Numbered from the stretch's first letter, positions 1 to 9,314 are shown. The stretch: 64,000 nt of DNA from an uncultured Paracoccaceae bacterium (GCA_947488175.1 CANKYO010000004.1:62001-126000); one strand, 5' to 3'. Notes: a model not told the origin generated them from the letters alone. Program-made: numbers and translations.

Positions 1-430
1 TTTCTTCCGGCGTTTCCACCAGACCGCTATCCTGCTCGGGGATATCAACCGCTGGCTGATCCATCGCGGCCGGGTCATTGGCCGCGGCTTCCTGTGCTTT
101 CAGGCGTTCATTGCGTTCGCGATCACGTTCGGCCTGACGCTGACGGTTCTGTTCTTCCTGCTCTTCGCGCTTGGCATCCACCTCACGCTGCGCTTCGGCC
201 AGCATCCTAGTGTAGTGCTCGGCATGCTGAGCAAAGTTTTCGGCATCCACCCGGTCACCCGACAAAAACGCATCGCGGTGCAACTGATTATACTTCTCGA
301 TGATCTGTTGCGGGGTGCCGCGCACCTTGCCATCAGGACCCGAGCTGTCAAACACCCGGTTGATGATATTCCCGCCCGAGGGCCGGTTGTTGCGGTTCTT
401 ATTCCGCGACCGTGACTTCGATGATCTCAT
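1..430 (-). CDS. DUF4167 domain protein (3' end outside the window)
   Basis: The first 143 residues are visible; the gene runs off the left edge. The N-terminus is very basic and Asn-rich (MRSSKSRSRNKNRNN), followed by a conserved core with NIINRVFDSSGPDGKVRGTPQQ and YNQLHRDAFLSGDRVDAENF motifs (residues ~20-70). After that comes a charged, probably coiled-coil Glu/Arg/Gln stretch. This is the DUF4167 family of alphaproteobacteria, of unknown function; the basic start suggests nucleic-acid binding (inference). It lies downstream of prfA-prmC in the same orientation with a gap of about 200 bases, an arrangement common in this class. Confidence 0.85.
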   Translation of the reverse strand, partial: MRSSKSRSRNKNRNNRPSGGNIINRVFDSSGPDGKVRGTPQQIIEKYNQLHRDAFLSGDRVDAENFAQHAEHYTRMLAEAQREVDAKREEQEEQNRQRQAERDRERNERLKAQEAAANDPAAMDQPAVDIPEQDSGLVETPEE

Positions 431-633
431 TGATATGCTTTCAAGCCTTTGGCTGTCGTTTCGCTGACCGTGCATCACGCCTTATGCGTGTCTCAAAAAT
501 ATGGCCTTGCGATGTTTTGGCGGCAAATCGGCGGAGAGGTCCGAACGGCCCTCGTTCCTGCTGATGCCATTGAATAAGCATGGCAGGCCACGCAAGACAA
601 GCATAAATTGGTCGAAATGCAGGTTTTTGCCAC

Positions 634-1500
634 TTATCGGCGGGTTGCCGCGTCAAATCCCACCATTTGGCCCGCGACCACCCGGTCCCGCCCGTCCAGA
701 TCGGGAATGACCGTCACGTTCCGCAAATCGGCGTCCCGCATCAGTTGCCCCACCGCATGTCCCTGTGTCGGACCGATTTCAAGCAACAGCGATGCGCCCG
801 GCATCAAGGCCGGGATTGCCTGCGCAATGATCGCCCGATAGGCCGACAACCCGTCGCCCTCATCCGTCAGCGCCATGCGTGGCTCAAACCCGCGCACTTC
901 GGGCGACAGCCCCGCCATTTCGTCGCCCGCAATGTAAGGCGGGTTCGACACGATCAGATCAAAGGGCTGCGGAATGGACGCCATCCAGTCGCTTTGCACA
1001 AATGTGGCACGATCATCGACACCGTGACGTCGGGCATTCCGCTCGGCGACTGCCAGCGCGGCGGCAGAGACATCACCCCCCACACCAATCGCGTGGGGCA
1101 TCTCGGCCAGAAGCGTTACCAGAATACAGCCCGACCCGGTGCCAAGATCGAGAACCCGGGCAAAGTTATTGCGTAACGCCGCATCGATCAGTGTTTCGGT
1201 TTCCGGACGCGGATCCAGCACATCTGCTGTGACCTCAAAACTGCGGCCATAAAACTCTCGCGTGCCGATCAGGTGGGACACAGGCTCGCGGGCCGCACGG
1301 CGCGAAATCAGCAAATCAAACCGGTCTCGCACCTCGTCGGTCACAGGTTCGGGCAAGGTCAGGGTCAGCCGCCATGCCTCGACCCCTGACGCATAGGCAA
1401 ATAGCTTGCGCGCATCACGCGCCGCATCCGGCACACCGGCATCACTCAGGGTTTTGGTCGCTGCAAGCAGCATCTGGCTGCCTGTCAGCGGGCGGGTCAC
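634..1500 (-). CDS. prmC: Peptide chain release factor N5-glutamine methyltransferase PrmC
   Basis: 288 aa, normal length. SAM-dependent enzyme that methylates the glutamine of the GGQ motif in release factors RF1 and RF2. The N-terminal helical substrate-binding domain covers residues 1-~85. RPETE is at 98-102, the SAM-binding loop [10 protein letters not shown] at 116-125, and the catalytic NPPY motif at 186-189. Its start overlaps the prfA stop by 4 bases, so enzyme and substrate are translationally coupled. Confidence 0.95.
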   Translation of the reverse strand: MTRPLTGSQMLLAATKTLSDAGVPDAARDARKLFAYASGVEAWRLTLTLPEPVTDEVRDRFDLLISRRAAREPVSHLIGTREFYGRSFEVTADVLDPRPETETLIDAALRNNFARVLDLGTGSGCILVTLLAEMPHAIGVGGDVSAAALAVAERNARRHGVDDRATFVQSDWMASIPQPFDLIVSNPPYIAGDEMAGLSPEVRGFEPRMALTDEGDGLSAYRAIIAQAIPALMPGASLLLEIGPTQGHAVGQLMRDADLRNVTVIPDLDGRDRVVAGQMVGFDAATRR

Positions 1501-2552
1501 GCGCCCATCTCGGCCAGCAGCGTGGCCTGCGCATCGGCTTGCAATGCGTTGATAACCTCATCCAGATCGCCCTGCATCACCTGTCCCAGCGAATACAGGG
1601 TCAGATTGATCCGGTGATCCGTCATCCTGCCCTGCGGAAAGTTGTAGGTGCGAATGCGCTCCGACCGGTCACCAGACCCCACCTGCGATTTACGATCGGC
1701 AGAGCGCTCGCTATCGACCCGCTGACGTTCCAGATCAAACAGTCGGGTTTTCAAAACCTGCATCGCAATCTCGCGGTTACGATGCTGCGATTTTTCGGAA
1801 CTGACCACGATGATCCCGGTCGGCTCATGCAGGATACGCACCGCTGAGTCGGTCGTGTTGACATGCTGGCCACCCGATCCCGACGCCCGCATCGTATCAA
1901 TCCGGATGTCAGCCGGGTTGATCTCGATATCCACATCCTCTGCCTCCGGCAGCACCGCAACGGTCGCGGCAGAGGTATGAATGCGCCCCCCGCTTTCCGT
2001 TTCCGGCACGCGCTGGACGCGATGCACACCGCTTTCGTATTTCATCCTGGCAAAGACACCATCGCCCGCAATGCGCGCAACAACTTCCTTGATACCGCCC
2101 AACTCTGTCAGGCTTTCTTCCAGAATTTCAAATCGCCAGCCCTGCTTTTCGGCATAGCGCTGATACATCCGCAGCAGATCAGCCGCGAATAGCGATGCCT
2201 CATCACCGCCCGTACCAGGTCGGATTTCCAGCAGCGCCGGACGGGCATCGGCCGCGTCCTTAGGCAACAGCGCCAGCTGCACATCATGCTCAGACGCTTC
2301 CAGTCGCGCCTTCAACTCCGGCAGTTCCGCCTCGGCCAGTTCCTTCATCTCCGGGTCGGCCAGCATCGCCTCGGCATCGGCAATCTGACTAACCAGATCC
2401 TTGTAGGCCGTGACTGTCTCCACCACGGGGCGCAATTCAGCATATTCGCGGCCCAACACGGCAATCTCGGACCCTGCCGCGCCATCAGCCATCTTCGCCT
2501 CCAGAAACTGGAAACGGTCAATGATCTGTTCGATTTTTTCAGGCGCTATCAT
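1497..2552 (-). CDS. prfA: Peptide chain release factor 1
   Basis: 351 aa, normal for RF1. Recognises UAA and UAG at the ribosomal A site and triggers peptidyl-tRNA hydrolysis. The PxT-type codon-recognition motif reads PET at residues 183-185, as expected for RF1 rather than the SPF of RF2. The GGQ hydrolysis motif is at 227-229 (GSGGQHVN), and a basic helix with NREIA follows. It sits 18 bases after the DUF1499 gene and overlaps prmC by 4 bases. Confidence 0.96.
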   Translation of the reverse strand: MIAPEKIEQIIDRFQFLEAKMADGAAGSEIAVLGREYAELRPVVETVTAYKDLVSQIADAEAMLADPEMKELAEAELPELKARLEASEHDVQLALLPKDAADARPALLEIRPGTGGDEASLFAADLLRMYQRYAEKQGWRFEILEESLTELGGIKEVVARIAGDGVFARMKYESGVHRVQRVPETESGGRIHTSAATVAVLPEAEDVDIEINPADIRIDTMRASGSGGQHVNTTDSAVRILHEPTGIIVVSSEKSQHRNREIAMQVLKTRLFDLERQRVDSERSADRKSQVGSGDRSERIRTYNFPQGRMTDHRINLTLYSLGQVMQGDLDEVINALQADAQATLLAEMGA

Positions 2553-2570
2553 ACAGCACCGATTGGCGCA

Positions 2571-3002
2571 TCACAGCGGCTCGGTCAAGGGGCCAAGCGT
2601 TTCCAGCCAGCCCGCGATCCGGGCGCGGTTGACCCCCAGATCCGACCGGCCAAAGCGCAGGCGACCATAGATCACCAAAAGGTCCCCCTGCACCGTCACC
2701 GTCGTATGATCGGGAAAACCCATGACCAGCGAACGGCTCTGAAATGTCATCATACCCTCATCCACACTGCCCTTGATCAGATGGGTGCGCGGCGTGGCCA
2801 GCGCACGCTGCTCCACCGCCTTCAACACCTCATCAGCGGGGGCCGTAATGCGGCGGACCGACAAAAACCCACCCTCCTCGGACGTATCCCCCGGCTCCGC
2901 CATATCCGGCAATTTGTGCCAGCGTGCCGCGTTGGTCGGCGCAAGCCGGATATAGGCCACAACCACAAGCACAAATACCAACAGAAAGGCTAGAATTCGC
3001 AT
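2571..3002 (-). CDS. DUF1499 family membrane-anchored protein
   Basis: 143 aa. One N-terminal hydrophobic segment (residues 4-20, LAFLLVFVLVVVAYI) acts as signal anchor. The soluble part has the DUF1499 pattern: a VRRITAPADEVLKAVEQRAL helix, then strands around FQSRSLVMGFPDHTTV and RLRFGRSDLGVNRARIAGWLETL. Function unknown in the family. First gene of the prfA-prmC group. Confidence 0.8.
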   Translation of the reverse strand: MRILAFLLVFVLVVVAYIRLAPTNAARWHKLPDMAEPGDTSEEGGFLSVRRITAPADEVLKAVEQRALATPRTHLIKGSVDEGMMTFQSRSLVMGFPDHTTVTVQGDLLVIYGRLRFGRSDLGVNRARIAGWLETLGPLTEPL

Positions 3003-3159
3003 GGATCGGCATCGCTCCTTCAGCTCGGTGCATGTAAAACAGGTCTACGCGCTGTGTACGCATTCTGCGCGCGGGCTGCCAGCCCAAACCATGCCGCAAG
3101 AACACACTAGGCTTTGGGCAATGGCCGCGCTATCGAAGGCAAAACAAAAAGGTAATATC

Positions 3160-3444
3160 ATGCAGCGCCAAACCCTTTGTACGCTCTTTGCCCTCACTCT
3201 GGCCGCTGGCTGCGCCACACTTGGCACGGACAGGGTCGTCGTCACCGGCACTGGCGATGAATTGCTGAAACTGCGATCCGGCCCCAGCCTGGGCTTCAAC
3301 ATCATCATGGGCCTGCCGGAGGGCACCGAACTCAACCGGCGGACCTGCGTGACCGAAGTCGGCCAACTCTGGTGCGAGGTTTCACTGGTCGACGCGCCAG
3401 AGGTCAGCGGCTATGTCTCAGCCGATTATCTGACCGACAGGTAG
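3160..3444 (+). CDS. SH3-domain lipoprotein
   Basis: 94 aa. The start follows from the signal peptide: MQRQTLCTLFALTLAAGC ends in a lipobox (LAAGC, Cys18). The mature part is a single bacterial SH3-like fold (LLKLRSGPSLGFNIIMGLPEGTEL ... WCEVSLVDAPEVSGYVSADYL), as found in cell-wall or periplasmic binding modules. The frame stays open upstream to 3001 but without signal-peptide logic. Probably membrane-anchored in the periplasm. Confidence 0.75.
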   Translation: MQRQTLCTLFALTLAAGCATLGTDRVVVTGTGDELLKLRSGPSLGFNIIMGLPEGTELNRRTCVTEVGQLWCEVSLVDAPEVSGYVSADYLTDR

Positions 3445-3466
3445 TGTCGGGCTGAAGACCCGCTAC
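3441..3466. terminator. Weak hairpin between convergent genes
   Basis: GTAG..CGGG pairs with CCCG..CTAC around a 7-base loop, with a 3-base bulge. It starts inside the last codons of the SH3 lipoprotein gene and lies before the end of the DUF2189 gene. No T tract, so termination is only a guess. Confidence 0.25.
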
Positions 3467-3471
3467 AACGA

Positions 3472-4290
3472 TCATTCCTCCGCCGGGGCCACAGCCCGCT
3501 GATAAAGATGCCATGTGGTGTGCCCCAGGATCGGCAGCGTGAAAATCAGGCCCAGAAACGCCGGAACCAACGACAACAGCATGGTGACGGTGATAATCGC
3601 CGCCCAGCCCAGCATGACCGCAGGATTTTCCTGAACGACGCGAAGCGACGTCAGCATGGCAGAAATGAAATCGATGTCCCGGTCGAGCAACATGGGCATC
3701 GCCACCACCGTCACCGAAAAGAGGACGGCCGACAATAACGCGCCAACGCAAGTGCCAATGGCAAGGAACGTCCAGCCTTCGGATGTGAAGAACACGGTGT
3801 TCACAAACCCGTCCAAATCCGAAAAGGACGCATTCTGCAGCACGATCACCAACACGGTTCGAAACTGGTAAAACCACACCCATAAAATGAACAGCGTGAC
3901 AAAGGCCATCCAGCCCATCTCGCGCTTGCGTTGCCGGGCCATGACGGAAAGGATGTCCGGCCAGCCAAAGCTCTCTGCCTTCTGCAACCGGCGCGACATT
4001 TCATAAAGCCCGGCGGCCGCAAACGGGGCCACCAGCGGAAAGGCGATCGCGGCAGGAATGACCATCCAAACCTCGCCAAGCCAGAACAGGACCCAAACAA
4101 ACAGAATGCCGAACAGCGCATAGAACAGACCAAAAAAGCCGCTCATGACCGGGCGCGCCAGAAAGTCGGAAAATCCAGCCTTCAGTGCCTCGGTGATATC
4201 ATCCGCCGTCACCTTGTTGACGACGGGCCTGCCGGGCTGCTGCGGCGTCAGATTGCCTTGTGGTGTGGAACCTGCGGTCTTGGATGTCAT
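3472..4290 (-). CDS. DUF2189 integral membrane protein
   Basis: 272 aa. The start at 4290 is chosen because a strong Shine-Dalgarno GGGGGAGG sits 8 bases upstream; the GTG at 4308 would put the site inside the gene. A soluble Pro/Gln-rich N-terminus of ~25 residues is followed by six or so hydrophobic segments (near 50-72, 75-95, 125-145, 170-195, 215-240, 243-260). The motif DDITEALKAGFSDFLARPVMSGFFG is typical of the DUF2189 family. Function unknown; inner membrane. Confidence 0.8.
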   Translation of the reverse strand: MTSKTAGSTPQGNLTPQQPGRPVVNKVTADDITEALKAGFSDFLARPVMSGFFGLFYALFGILFVWVLFWLGEVWMVIPAAIAFPLVAPFAAAGLYEMSRRLQKAESFGWPDILSVMARQRKREMGWMAFVTLFILWVWFYQFRTVLVIVLQNASFSDLDGFVNTVFFTSEGWTFLAIGTCVGALLSAVLFSVTVVAMPMLLDRDIDFISAMLTSLRVVQENPAVMLGWAAIITVTMLLSLVPAFLGLIFTLPILGHTTWHLYQRAVAPAEE

Positions 4291-4359
4291 CACACATACC
4301 TCCCCCACATATCAGTCTGCATCAGGTACAGTATTGGGGCAAGGTGGCGCTTTGCACAG

Positions 4360-5301
4360 CTACCGATACGGCACACCCGGCAGGATCGACAGCATCTCGA
4401 ACATCAGGTTCGCCCCGGTCAGAGCTGTGTTCCCTGACGGATCGTAGGGCGGCGACACCTCGACCAGATCACAGCCGACGATGTTCAACCCCCGCAACCC
4501 ACGGATCAGTTCCATCGCCTGCGGCGTCGTCAGGCCACCAATCTCCGGCGTCCCCGTCCCCGGGGCATAGGCCGGATCCAGACTGTCGATATCATAGGTC
4601 ACATAGGTTTTCTGATCACCGATCTTCGCCTTGATCTCAGCCGCCAGCGGGGTCAGCGACTTGTGCCACAACTGCGGCGCCAGATACTGGTTGAACCCCC
4701 ACTCGGCCGCCTCGGTAAAATCATCTGCCGTATACCCGGTACCGCGCAACCCGATCTGAAACACGCGGTCGGGCGTGATCAGACCCTCCTCATAGGCCCG
4801 CCGAAACACCGTGCCATGGGTCTCGCGCTCGCCGAACATCTCGTCATTCACATCCGCATGGGCATCCACATGCACGACCGCCAGCGGGCCATGTTTGGCC
4901 GCCACCGCCCGCAGCACCGGGAGGGTCAGGGTATGATCGCCACCCAATGTCATCGGCACGAAATCATGCGTCAAATGCGCCGCGTAAACCTCTGTAACGA
5001 TGCGAATACTCTCGCTCAGAGAAAACGTATTGATCGGCACATCACCCAGATCGGCACATTGGAGCGCATCAAACGGTGCCGCGCCGGTCTGGATATTATA
5101 GGGACGGATCATCGCCGATTGCTCGCGCAACTGCTTCGGCCCCATCCGGGTGCCCGACCGCCAGGACGTGCCGATATCCATCGGAATCCCGATAAATCCC
5201 ACATCAAGACCCGCAGCCGACGCGGCCTCCGGCAGGCGCATGAATGTCTGCAGCCCCGAAAACCGCGCCAGATCATTCCCGGAAATCGGCTGGTTCGGCA
5301 T
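4360..5301 (-). CDS. speB: Agmatinase
   Basis: 313 aa ureohydrolase. Metal ligands of the binuclear Mn site are visible: H123 in GGDH, D146/H148/D150 in DAHAD, D237/D239 in DIDSLDP. GTRMGP near residue 50 is typical of agmatinases. It would hydrolyse agmatine or a related guanidino compound to urea and an amine. The start is set by AAAAGGAAAAAGTG before the ATG. That ATG overlaps the stop of the upstream homolog by one base (TGATG), so the pair is translationally coupled. Exact substrate not determinable from sequence. Confidence 0.88.
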   Translation of the reverse strand: MPNQPISGNDLARFSGLQTFMRLPEAASAAGLDVGFIGIPMDIGTSWRSGTRMGPKQLREQSAMIRPYNIQTGAAPFDALQCADLGDVPINTFSLSESIRIVTEVYAAHLTHDFVPMTLGGDHTLTLPVLRAVAAKHGPLAVVHVDAHADVNDEMFGERETHGTVFRRAYEEGLITPDRVFQIGLRGTGYTADDFTEAAEWGFNQYLAPQLWHKSLTPLAAEIKAKIGDQKTYVTYDIDSLDPAYAPGTGTPEIGGLTTPQAMELIRGLRGLNIVGCDLVEVSPPYDPSGNTALTGANLMFEMLSILPGVPYR

Positions 5302-6269
5302 CACTTTTTCCTTTTGTTCCAAAGCGCAAGACAGCAAAGCTCCATCGCCACATGCGCCCCGGCAATCGCGGTCGCCCCGGTCGTGTCATAAGGCGGCGAC
5401 ACCTCCACCACATCACCGCCCACCACACTGACCCCCGCCAGATCGCGCAGGATCGCCGCTGCCTGCCAGCTGGCCAGACCACCCCAGACCGGGGTGCCGG
5501 TACCGGGGGCAAATGCAGGATCAAGCGCATCGATATCAAACGTCACATAGGTCGGATGATCGCCCACAATCGCCTTCACACGATCCACGACATAGGCGCT
5601 GCCCAGTTCGTGACAGGTCCGGGCATCAATATAAGGCATCCCCAGATAATCGGCGCATTCCGTGCGTATCCCGATCTGCACCGACCGGGACACATCCACC
5701 AACCCTGCCTTGACCGCCTTATACATGAACGTCCCGTGATCGATCCGGTCCATATCATCATCCGGCCACAGGTCCGAATGCGCATCGAACTGGATCACCG
5801 ACATCGGCCCGTATTTGGCGGCATAGGCGCGCAGGATCGGCAAGGTAATGAAATGATCGCCGCCCAGCGTCACGGTCCCCGGCCCCGCCGCCAATATGCC
5901 TGCCACATGCGCCTCCACCAGCGCAGGCACACCCGGCACATTGGCATAATCAAATGCCACATCGCCATAATCGACGATGGAAAATTCCGACAAAGGATCA
6001 AACCCGTCCCAGCCATAGGGCGGATCATAAGGCTGCAGGCAGGATGCCTCGCGGATAGCACGGGGTCCGAACCGTGTACCGGGGCGATGGGTCACCGCCT
6101 GATCGAACGGCACACCGGTCACCACCAGATCGACGCCGGTCAGATCCTTGCTATAGGCGCGGCGCAGAAACGACACCGCCCCGCCAAAGGCGTTCTCATA
6201 GGCCAGCCCACGGCGATCGGCCCGCGTAAACGCCAGATCAACCTGCCTCTTTGCATCCTCAAGCGCCAT
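5301..6269 (-). CDS. Agmatinase/arginase-family hydrolase, paralog of speB
   Basis: 322 aa. Same fold and metal set as its neighbour: H139 (GGDH), D162/H164/D166 (DAHSD), D246/D248 (DIDALDP), and a RPGTRFGPR motif at 62-70. The specificity loop differs (GMPYIDARTCHELG instead of the SpeB sequence), suggesting a different guanidino substrate such as guanidinobutyrate or guanidinopropionate (inference). Middle gene of an M20 amidohydrolase - hydrolase - agmatinase operon. Confidence 0.83.
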   Translation of the reverse strand: MALEDAKRQVDLAFTRADRRGLAYENAFGGAVSFLRRAYSKDLTGVDLVVTGVPFDQAVTHRPGTRFGPRAIREASCLQPYDPPYGWDGFDPLSEFSIVDYGDVAFDYANVPGVPALVEAHVAGILAAGPGTVTLGGDHFITLPILRAYAAKYGPMSVIQFDAHSDLWPDDDMDRIDHGTFMYKAVKAGLVDVSRSVQIGIRTECADYLGMPYIDARTCHELGSAYVVDRVKAIVGDHPTYVTFDIDALDPAFAPGTGTPVWGGLASWQAAAILRDLAGVSVVGGDVVEVSPPYDTTGATAIAGAHVAMELCCLALWNKRKK

Positions 6270-6309
6270 GCGACCCTCTTCTTTCTTCCCAAAACACTCC
6301 CCCCGGAGG

Positions 6310-6333
6310 GATCAAATTTCTAGAAATTTGATC
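6310..6333. repeat. Perfect 24-bp palindrome in the operon gap
   Basis: GATCAAATTTCT followed directly by its exact reverse complement. It covers the stop codon of the M20 gene and lies in the 62-base gap before the next gene. In RNA it would fold into a long A/U-rich hairpin with a minimal loop. Could be an mRNA-stabilising hairpin, a REP-type dispersed palindrome or a protein site. Confidence 0.7.
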
Positions 6334-7489
6334 ATCCCAGCGGCAACGCCCGCTCCACCAGCCGGGCAAAAAACGACGCACCAGCCGGGGCCGTCGCATC
6401 GTCAAAATCATAGGCCGGATGATGCAGACCCGCCGTGTCCCCATTGCCAACAAACAGATAGGCCCCCGGGCGCTTCTCCAGCATATAGGCGAAATCCTCC
6501 GCGCCCATCTCGCGGCCCGCATCGTCAATCACCTCGGCCGCGACCTCACGTGCCACACCCGCGGCAAAGGCCGTACGATCCGGATCATTGATCGTTGCGG
6601 GATAACCAACCTCATAGTCCAGCTCCGCCTCAACACTATAGGCCGCCGCCTGCCCGGCCACGATCTGTTCCAGCCGGGCCATGACCATGCCCTGCACCTG
6701 CCGTTTGAAGGTGCGAACGGTGCCATTGATATAGGCCGTTTCCGGCACGATGTTGTCCGCCGACCCGGTATGGATCTGGGTCACCGACACGACCAGATCA
6801 TCCTGCGCATAATGGTTGCGGCTGACGATGGTCTGGATCGCGTTCACCATACCCACAGCCGCCACAATCGGATCGGCGGTCTCATGCGGCATCGCGCCAT
6901 GACCGCCACGGCCAGTGATATGGATATGGAACGTATCCACCGCCGCCATGATCGGCCCGGGCGTGGTGTAAAACGCACCCACCGGCGTACCCGGCGCATT
7001 GTGCAGGGCATAGACCTCGGCAATCTCGAACCGGTCCAGAACCCCCTCATTCACCATCACCTCGGCCCCGCCGCCGCCCTCCTCGGCAGGTTGAAAGATC
7101 AGCGCGACGCGGCCCGCGAAATTACGGGTTTCGGCCAGATAACGTGCCGCCCCCAGCAGCATCGTCGTGTGGCCGTCATGCCCACAGGCATGCATGCGGC
7201 CCGGCACGGTCGAGGCATAATCAAGACCGGTAATCTCATCCATCGGCAGAGCATCCATATCGGCACGCAACCCGATGGTCGGGCCACCGCCCGTCCCTTC
7301 GATGATGGCAATAACACCGGATGTGGCAATACCCTCATGGATCTCGTCCACACCAAACTCACGCAGCCGCTCCACCACGAATGCCGCGGTCTGATAACAC
7401 TCAAACCGCAACTCAGGGTACGCATGCAAATGCCTGCGCCAGGCGGTCATATCGTCAGCAAAATCAGCGATGCGGTTGATGATGGGCAT
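6332..7489 (-). CDS. M20 family amidohydrolase (hippurate hydrolase / N-acyl amino acid hydrolase type)
   Basis: 385 aa. Metal-dependent peptidase/amidohydrolase. The metal site is visible at HACGHDGH (residues 100-107) and the catalytic QPAEEGGGGA at 134-143; RADMDALP is at 76-83. The dimerisation lid starts with GRGGHGAMPHETADPI, and the last metal region is MGAEDFAYML. Cytosolic. It heads the operon with two agmatinase-like hydrolases, which suggests shared catabolism of acylated or guanidino amines (inference). Confidence 0.88.
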   Translation of the reverse strand: MPIINRIADFADDMTAWRRHLHAYPELRFECYQTAAFVVERLREFGVDEIHEGIATSGVIAIIEGTGGGPTIGLRADMDALPMDEITGLDYASTVPGRMHACGHDGHTTMLLGAARYLAETRNFAGRVALIFQPAEEGGGGAEVMVNEGVLDRFEIAEVYALHNAPGTPVGAFYTTPGPIMAAVDTFHIHITGRGGHGAMPHETADPIVAAVGMVNAIQTIVSRNHYAQDDLVVSVTQIHTGSADNIVPETAYINGTVRTFKRQVQGMVMARLEQIVAGQAAAYSVEAELDYEVGYPATINDPDRTAFAAGVAREVAAEVIDDAGREMGAEDFAYMLEKRPGAYLFVGNGDTAGLHHPAYDFDDATAPAGASFFARLVERALPLG

Positions 7490-7724
7490 CAGACACTCCT
7501 AAACCAGCATACGGCGTTCCCCACCACCCTGTGAGAGCGCAAAGGATGTCGTGCAAGCGCCCGTAATGCAAGGCAGTTCATGATGATCAATCAACACAGC
7601 CTTTGTGCAAGTGTGGCTTACGAAACACATCTTAAAATTGCCAGAATTCGGGCATTCCAAGGTCTACGGTATCGGCTTATCTGCACCGGCAATTGACCTT
7701 GACGCACATAAAGGACCACTAGAC

Positions 7725-8285
7725 ATGGCTCGTCTTCAAATGATTTCTGCTCTTGCCCTCGCCAGCCTGATCCCCACGGCCTCAACGGCTGACTGGAACG
7801 GGTATTATGCCGGTGTATCATTCGGAACCGTAACAAACCTCAGCTATGATGTTACAACCGATATCGATCCCGATGTCGACTTCGAAGATAGCGAAGGCTT
7901 TGGTGTTTTCTTTGGGTCAAGGGCCCAGTCCAGTGGCTTTGTTTACGGCGGCGAACTCGCTGTTGAGTTTACACCTGAAGCGGAAAACACCGACGGCGAG
8001 GTTTTTGTTGACTTCGTCGTTGACCTGAAGGCAACAGCCGGTGTCCCTGCCGGTGACGTTCTGCTCTACGGCATTTTGACTCTGTCGTCGATCAGCGGCG
8101 AATATGGACCCAATGACATCAGCGCAACCGGCTTTGGCGCAGGCGTGGGTGCCGCGTTCATTATGGGCGATACTTTCGAGATTGGCGCTGAATACATCAC
8201 GCGCTCAGGCTCCCAGGAATTCGATTTAACCGACCTCGATGCGACAGCCGATACACTGAAAATCCGGGCGGCCTTTCACTTCTAA
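7725..8285 (+). CDS. Small outer-membrane beta-barrel protein
   Basis: 186 aa. Start set by AAGGA 9 bases upstream and by the signal peptide (MARLQMISALALASLIPTASTA|DW). The mature protein begins WNGYYAGVSFG, alternates polar and apolar residues, has acidic loops and ends in KIRAAFHF with a C-terminal Phe. These are the marks of OmpW/opacity-type 8-strand porin-like barrels. No specific ligand can be inferred. Monocistronic, followed by a strong hairpin. Confidence 0.7.
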   Translation: MARLQMISALALASLIPTASTADWNGYYAGVSFGTVTNLSYDVTTDIDPDVDFEDSEGFGVFFGSRAQSSGFVYGGELAVEFTPEAENTDGEVFVDFVVDLKATAGVPAGDVLLYGILTLSSISGEYGPNDISATGFGAGVGAAFIMGDTFEIGAEYITRSGSQEFDLTDLDATADTLKIRAAFHF

Positions 8286-8299
8286 GCAGGTCAAGAAGC

Positions 8300-8337
8300 A
8301 GAAGCAAAGCCACGCGCAGAAGCACGGCTTTGCTTCT
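8300..8337 (+). terminator. Hairpin after the outer-membrane protein gene
   Basis: AGAAGCAAAGCC pairs perfectly with GGCTTTGCTTCT around a 14-base loop, 15 bases after the stop codon. There is no long T tract, only ACTTAT. Likely a terminator or mRNA 3'-end stabiliser. Confidence 0.6.
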
Positions 8338-8412
8338 ACTTATATGACAAGGCCCCGGACCTTGGCGCGGTCCGGCCATTTCGTTAGCGTCGCCTCACGA
8401 AAGCGAGGGACC

Positions 8413-9234
8413 ATGACGAACGACAGCCTGATCCACGATACCGATGGCGGCATGCCGCGCCTGCTGGAGATCATGCGCCGCCTGCGCAACCCTGACACTG
8501 GCTGCCCCTGGGATATCGAGCAGGATTTCAACACCATCGCCCCCTACACGATCGAAGAGGCTTACGAGGTCGCCGACGCCATCGCCCGTAGCGACTGGTC
8601 CGAACTCGAAGGCGAGCTTGGCGATCTGCTGCTGCAAACGGTCTATCACACTCAAATGGGTGAAGAGGCCGGGCACTTCACTTTCGACACCGTGGTCAAA
8701 GCGATCAGCGACAAGATGGTCGCCCGCCACCCCCATGTCTTTGGTGACGAAAGCCGGGACAAATCCGCAGAACAGCAAACCGCCGACTGGGAAAAGATCA
8801 AAGCCACCGAACGAGCCGGCAAAAAACAGACCCGCACATTGGACGGGGTTGCGGTTGGCCTGCCCGCCCTGACCCGGGCGGTCAAACTGCAGAAACGGGC
8901 AGCACGGGTCGGGTTCGACTGGCCCGACACAACCCATGTGATCGACAAGATCGTCGAAGAAGCAGGCGAACTGGTCGAAGCCCGCAACACCCTGTCACAG
9001 CAGGAAATCGAGGAAGAATTCGGCGATCTTCTCTTTGTCGTGGCCAATCTGGCGCGGCATCTGGATATCGACCCAGAGGCGGCCCTGCGCAGCGCAAATG
9101 CCAAATTCACAAGGCGTTTCGCCGCCGTCGAAGACGCACTGGCCGACAAGGGGCGCAGCCCGGCGCAAAGTGATCTGACGGAGATGGATGCGCTCTGGGA
9201 CGCGGTGAAGGCACAGGAAAAAGTCGCGGAATAA
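8413..9234 (+). CDS. mazG: Nucleoside triphosphate pyrophosphohydrolase MazG
   Basis: 273 aa, normal for tandem-domain MazG. The start is at MTNDSL, where GAGG stands 5 bases upstream; the frame extends upstream but without family homology. Two MazG domains: the first (residues ~14-125) has IEEAYEVADAI and ELEGELGDLLLQ as Mg-binding EExxE/ExxD motifs; the second (~165-250) has IVEEAGELVEA and EEEFGDLLFVVANLARHL. Hydrolyses (d)NTPs to monophosphate and pyrophosphate, cleaning aberrant nucleotides or lowering alarmone pools. Confidence 0.93.
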   Translation: MTNDSLIHDTDGGMPRLLEIMRRLRNPDTGCPWDIEQDFNTIAPYTIEEAYEVADAIARSDWSELEGELGDLLLQTVYHTQMGEEAGHFTFDTVVKAISDKMVARHPHVFGDESRDKSAEQQTADWEKIKATERAGKKQTRTLDGVAVGLPALTRAVKLQKRAARVGFDWPDTTHVIDKIVEEAGELVEARNTLSQQEIEEEFGDLLFVVANLARHLDIDPEAALRSANAKFTRRFAAVEDALADKGRSPAQSDLTEMDALWDAVKAQEKVAE

Positions 9235-9250
9235 TGCCCGACTAATTTAT

Positions 9251-9286
9251 TCAGGTATTGACCTGACCAAAAGAGTCGGATTTATA
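9251..9286 (+). promoter_or_regulatory. Promoter with a dyad operator over the -35 box
   Basis: TTGACC (9258-9263), 17-base spacer, TTTATA (9281-9286). A perfect dyad TCAGGT-ATTG-ACCTGA (9251-9266) overlaps the -35 box, as expected for a repressor site. It precedes a ferric-binding protein gene, so an iron-responsive regulator is possible, but I do not recognise the motif. Confidence 0.5.
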
Positions 9287-9314
9287 GCAAGCATCATTAA
9301 CCGGAGCTTGGAAA

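Noticed and set aside
441-656. 71-codon frame between prmC and DUF4167
   Set aside because: No ribosome site, no recognisable motif, overlaps the prmC end; more likely untranslated operon leader.
1497-2552. RF1 codon-recognition motif PET instead of the E. coli PAT
   Set aside because: The middle position of PxT varies within RF1 and the flanking sequence is standard; not evidence of altered stop-codon use.
5244-6323. 359-codon open frame on the plus strand opposite the agmatinase-like genes
   Set aside because: His/Arg/Pro-rich translation without any family motif; a GC-rich antisense shadow of two clear ureohydrolase genes.
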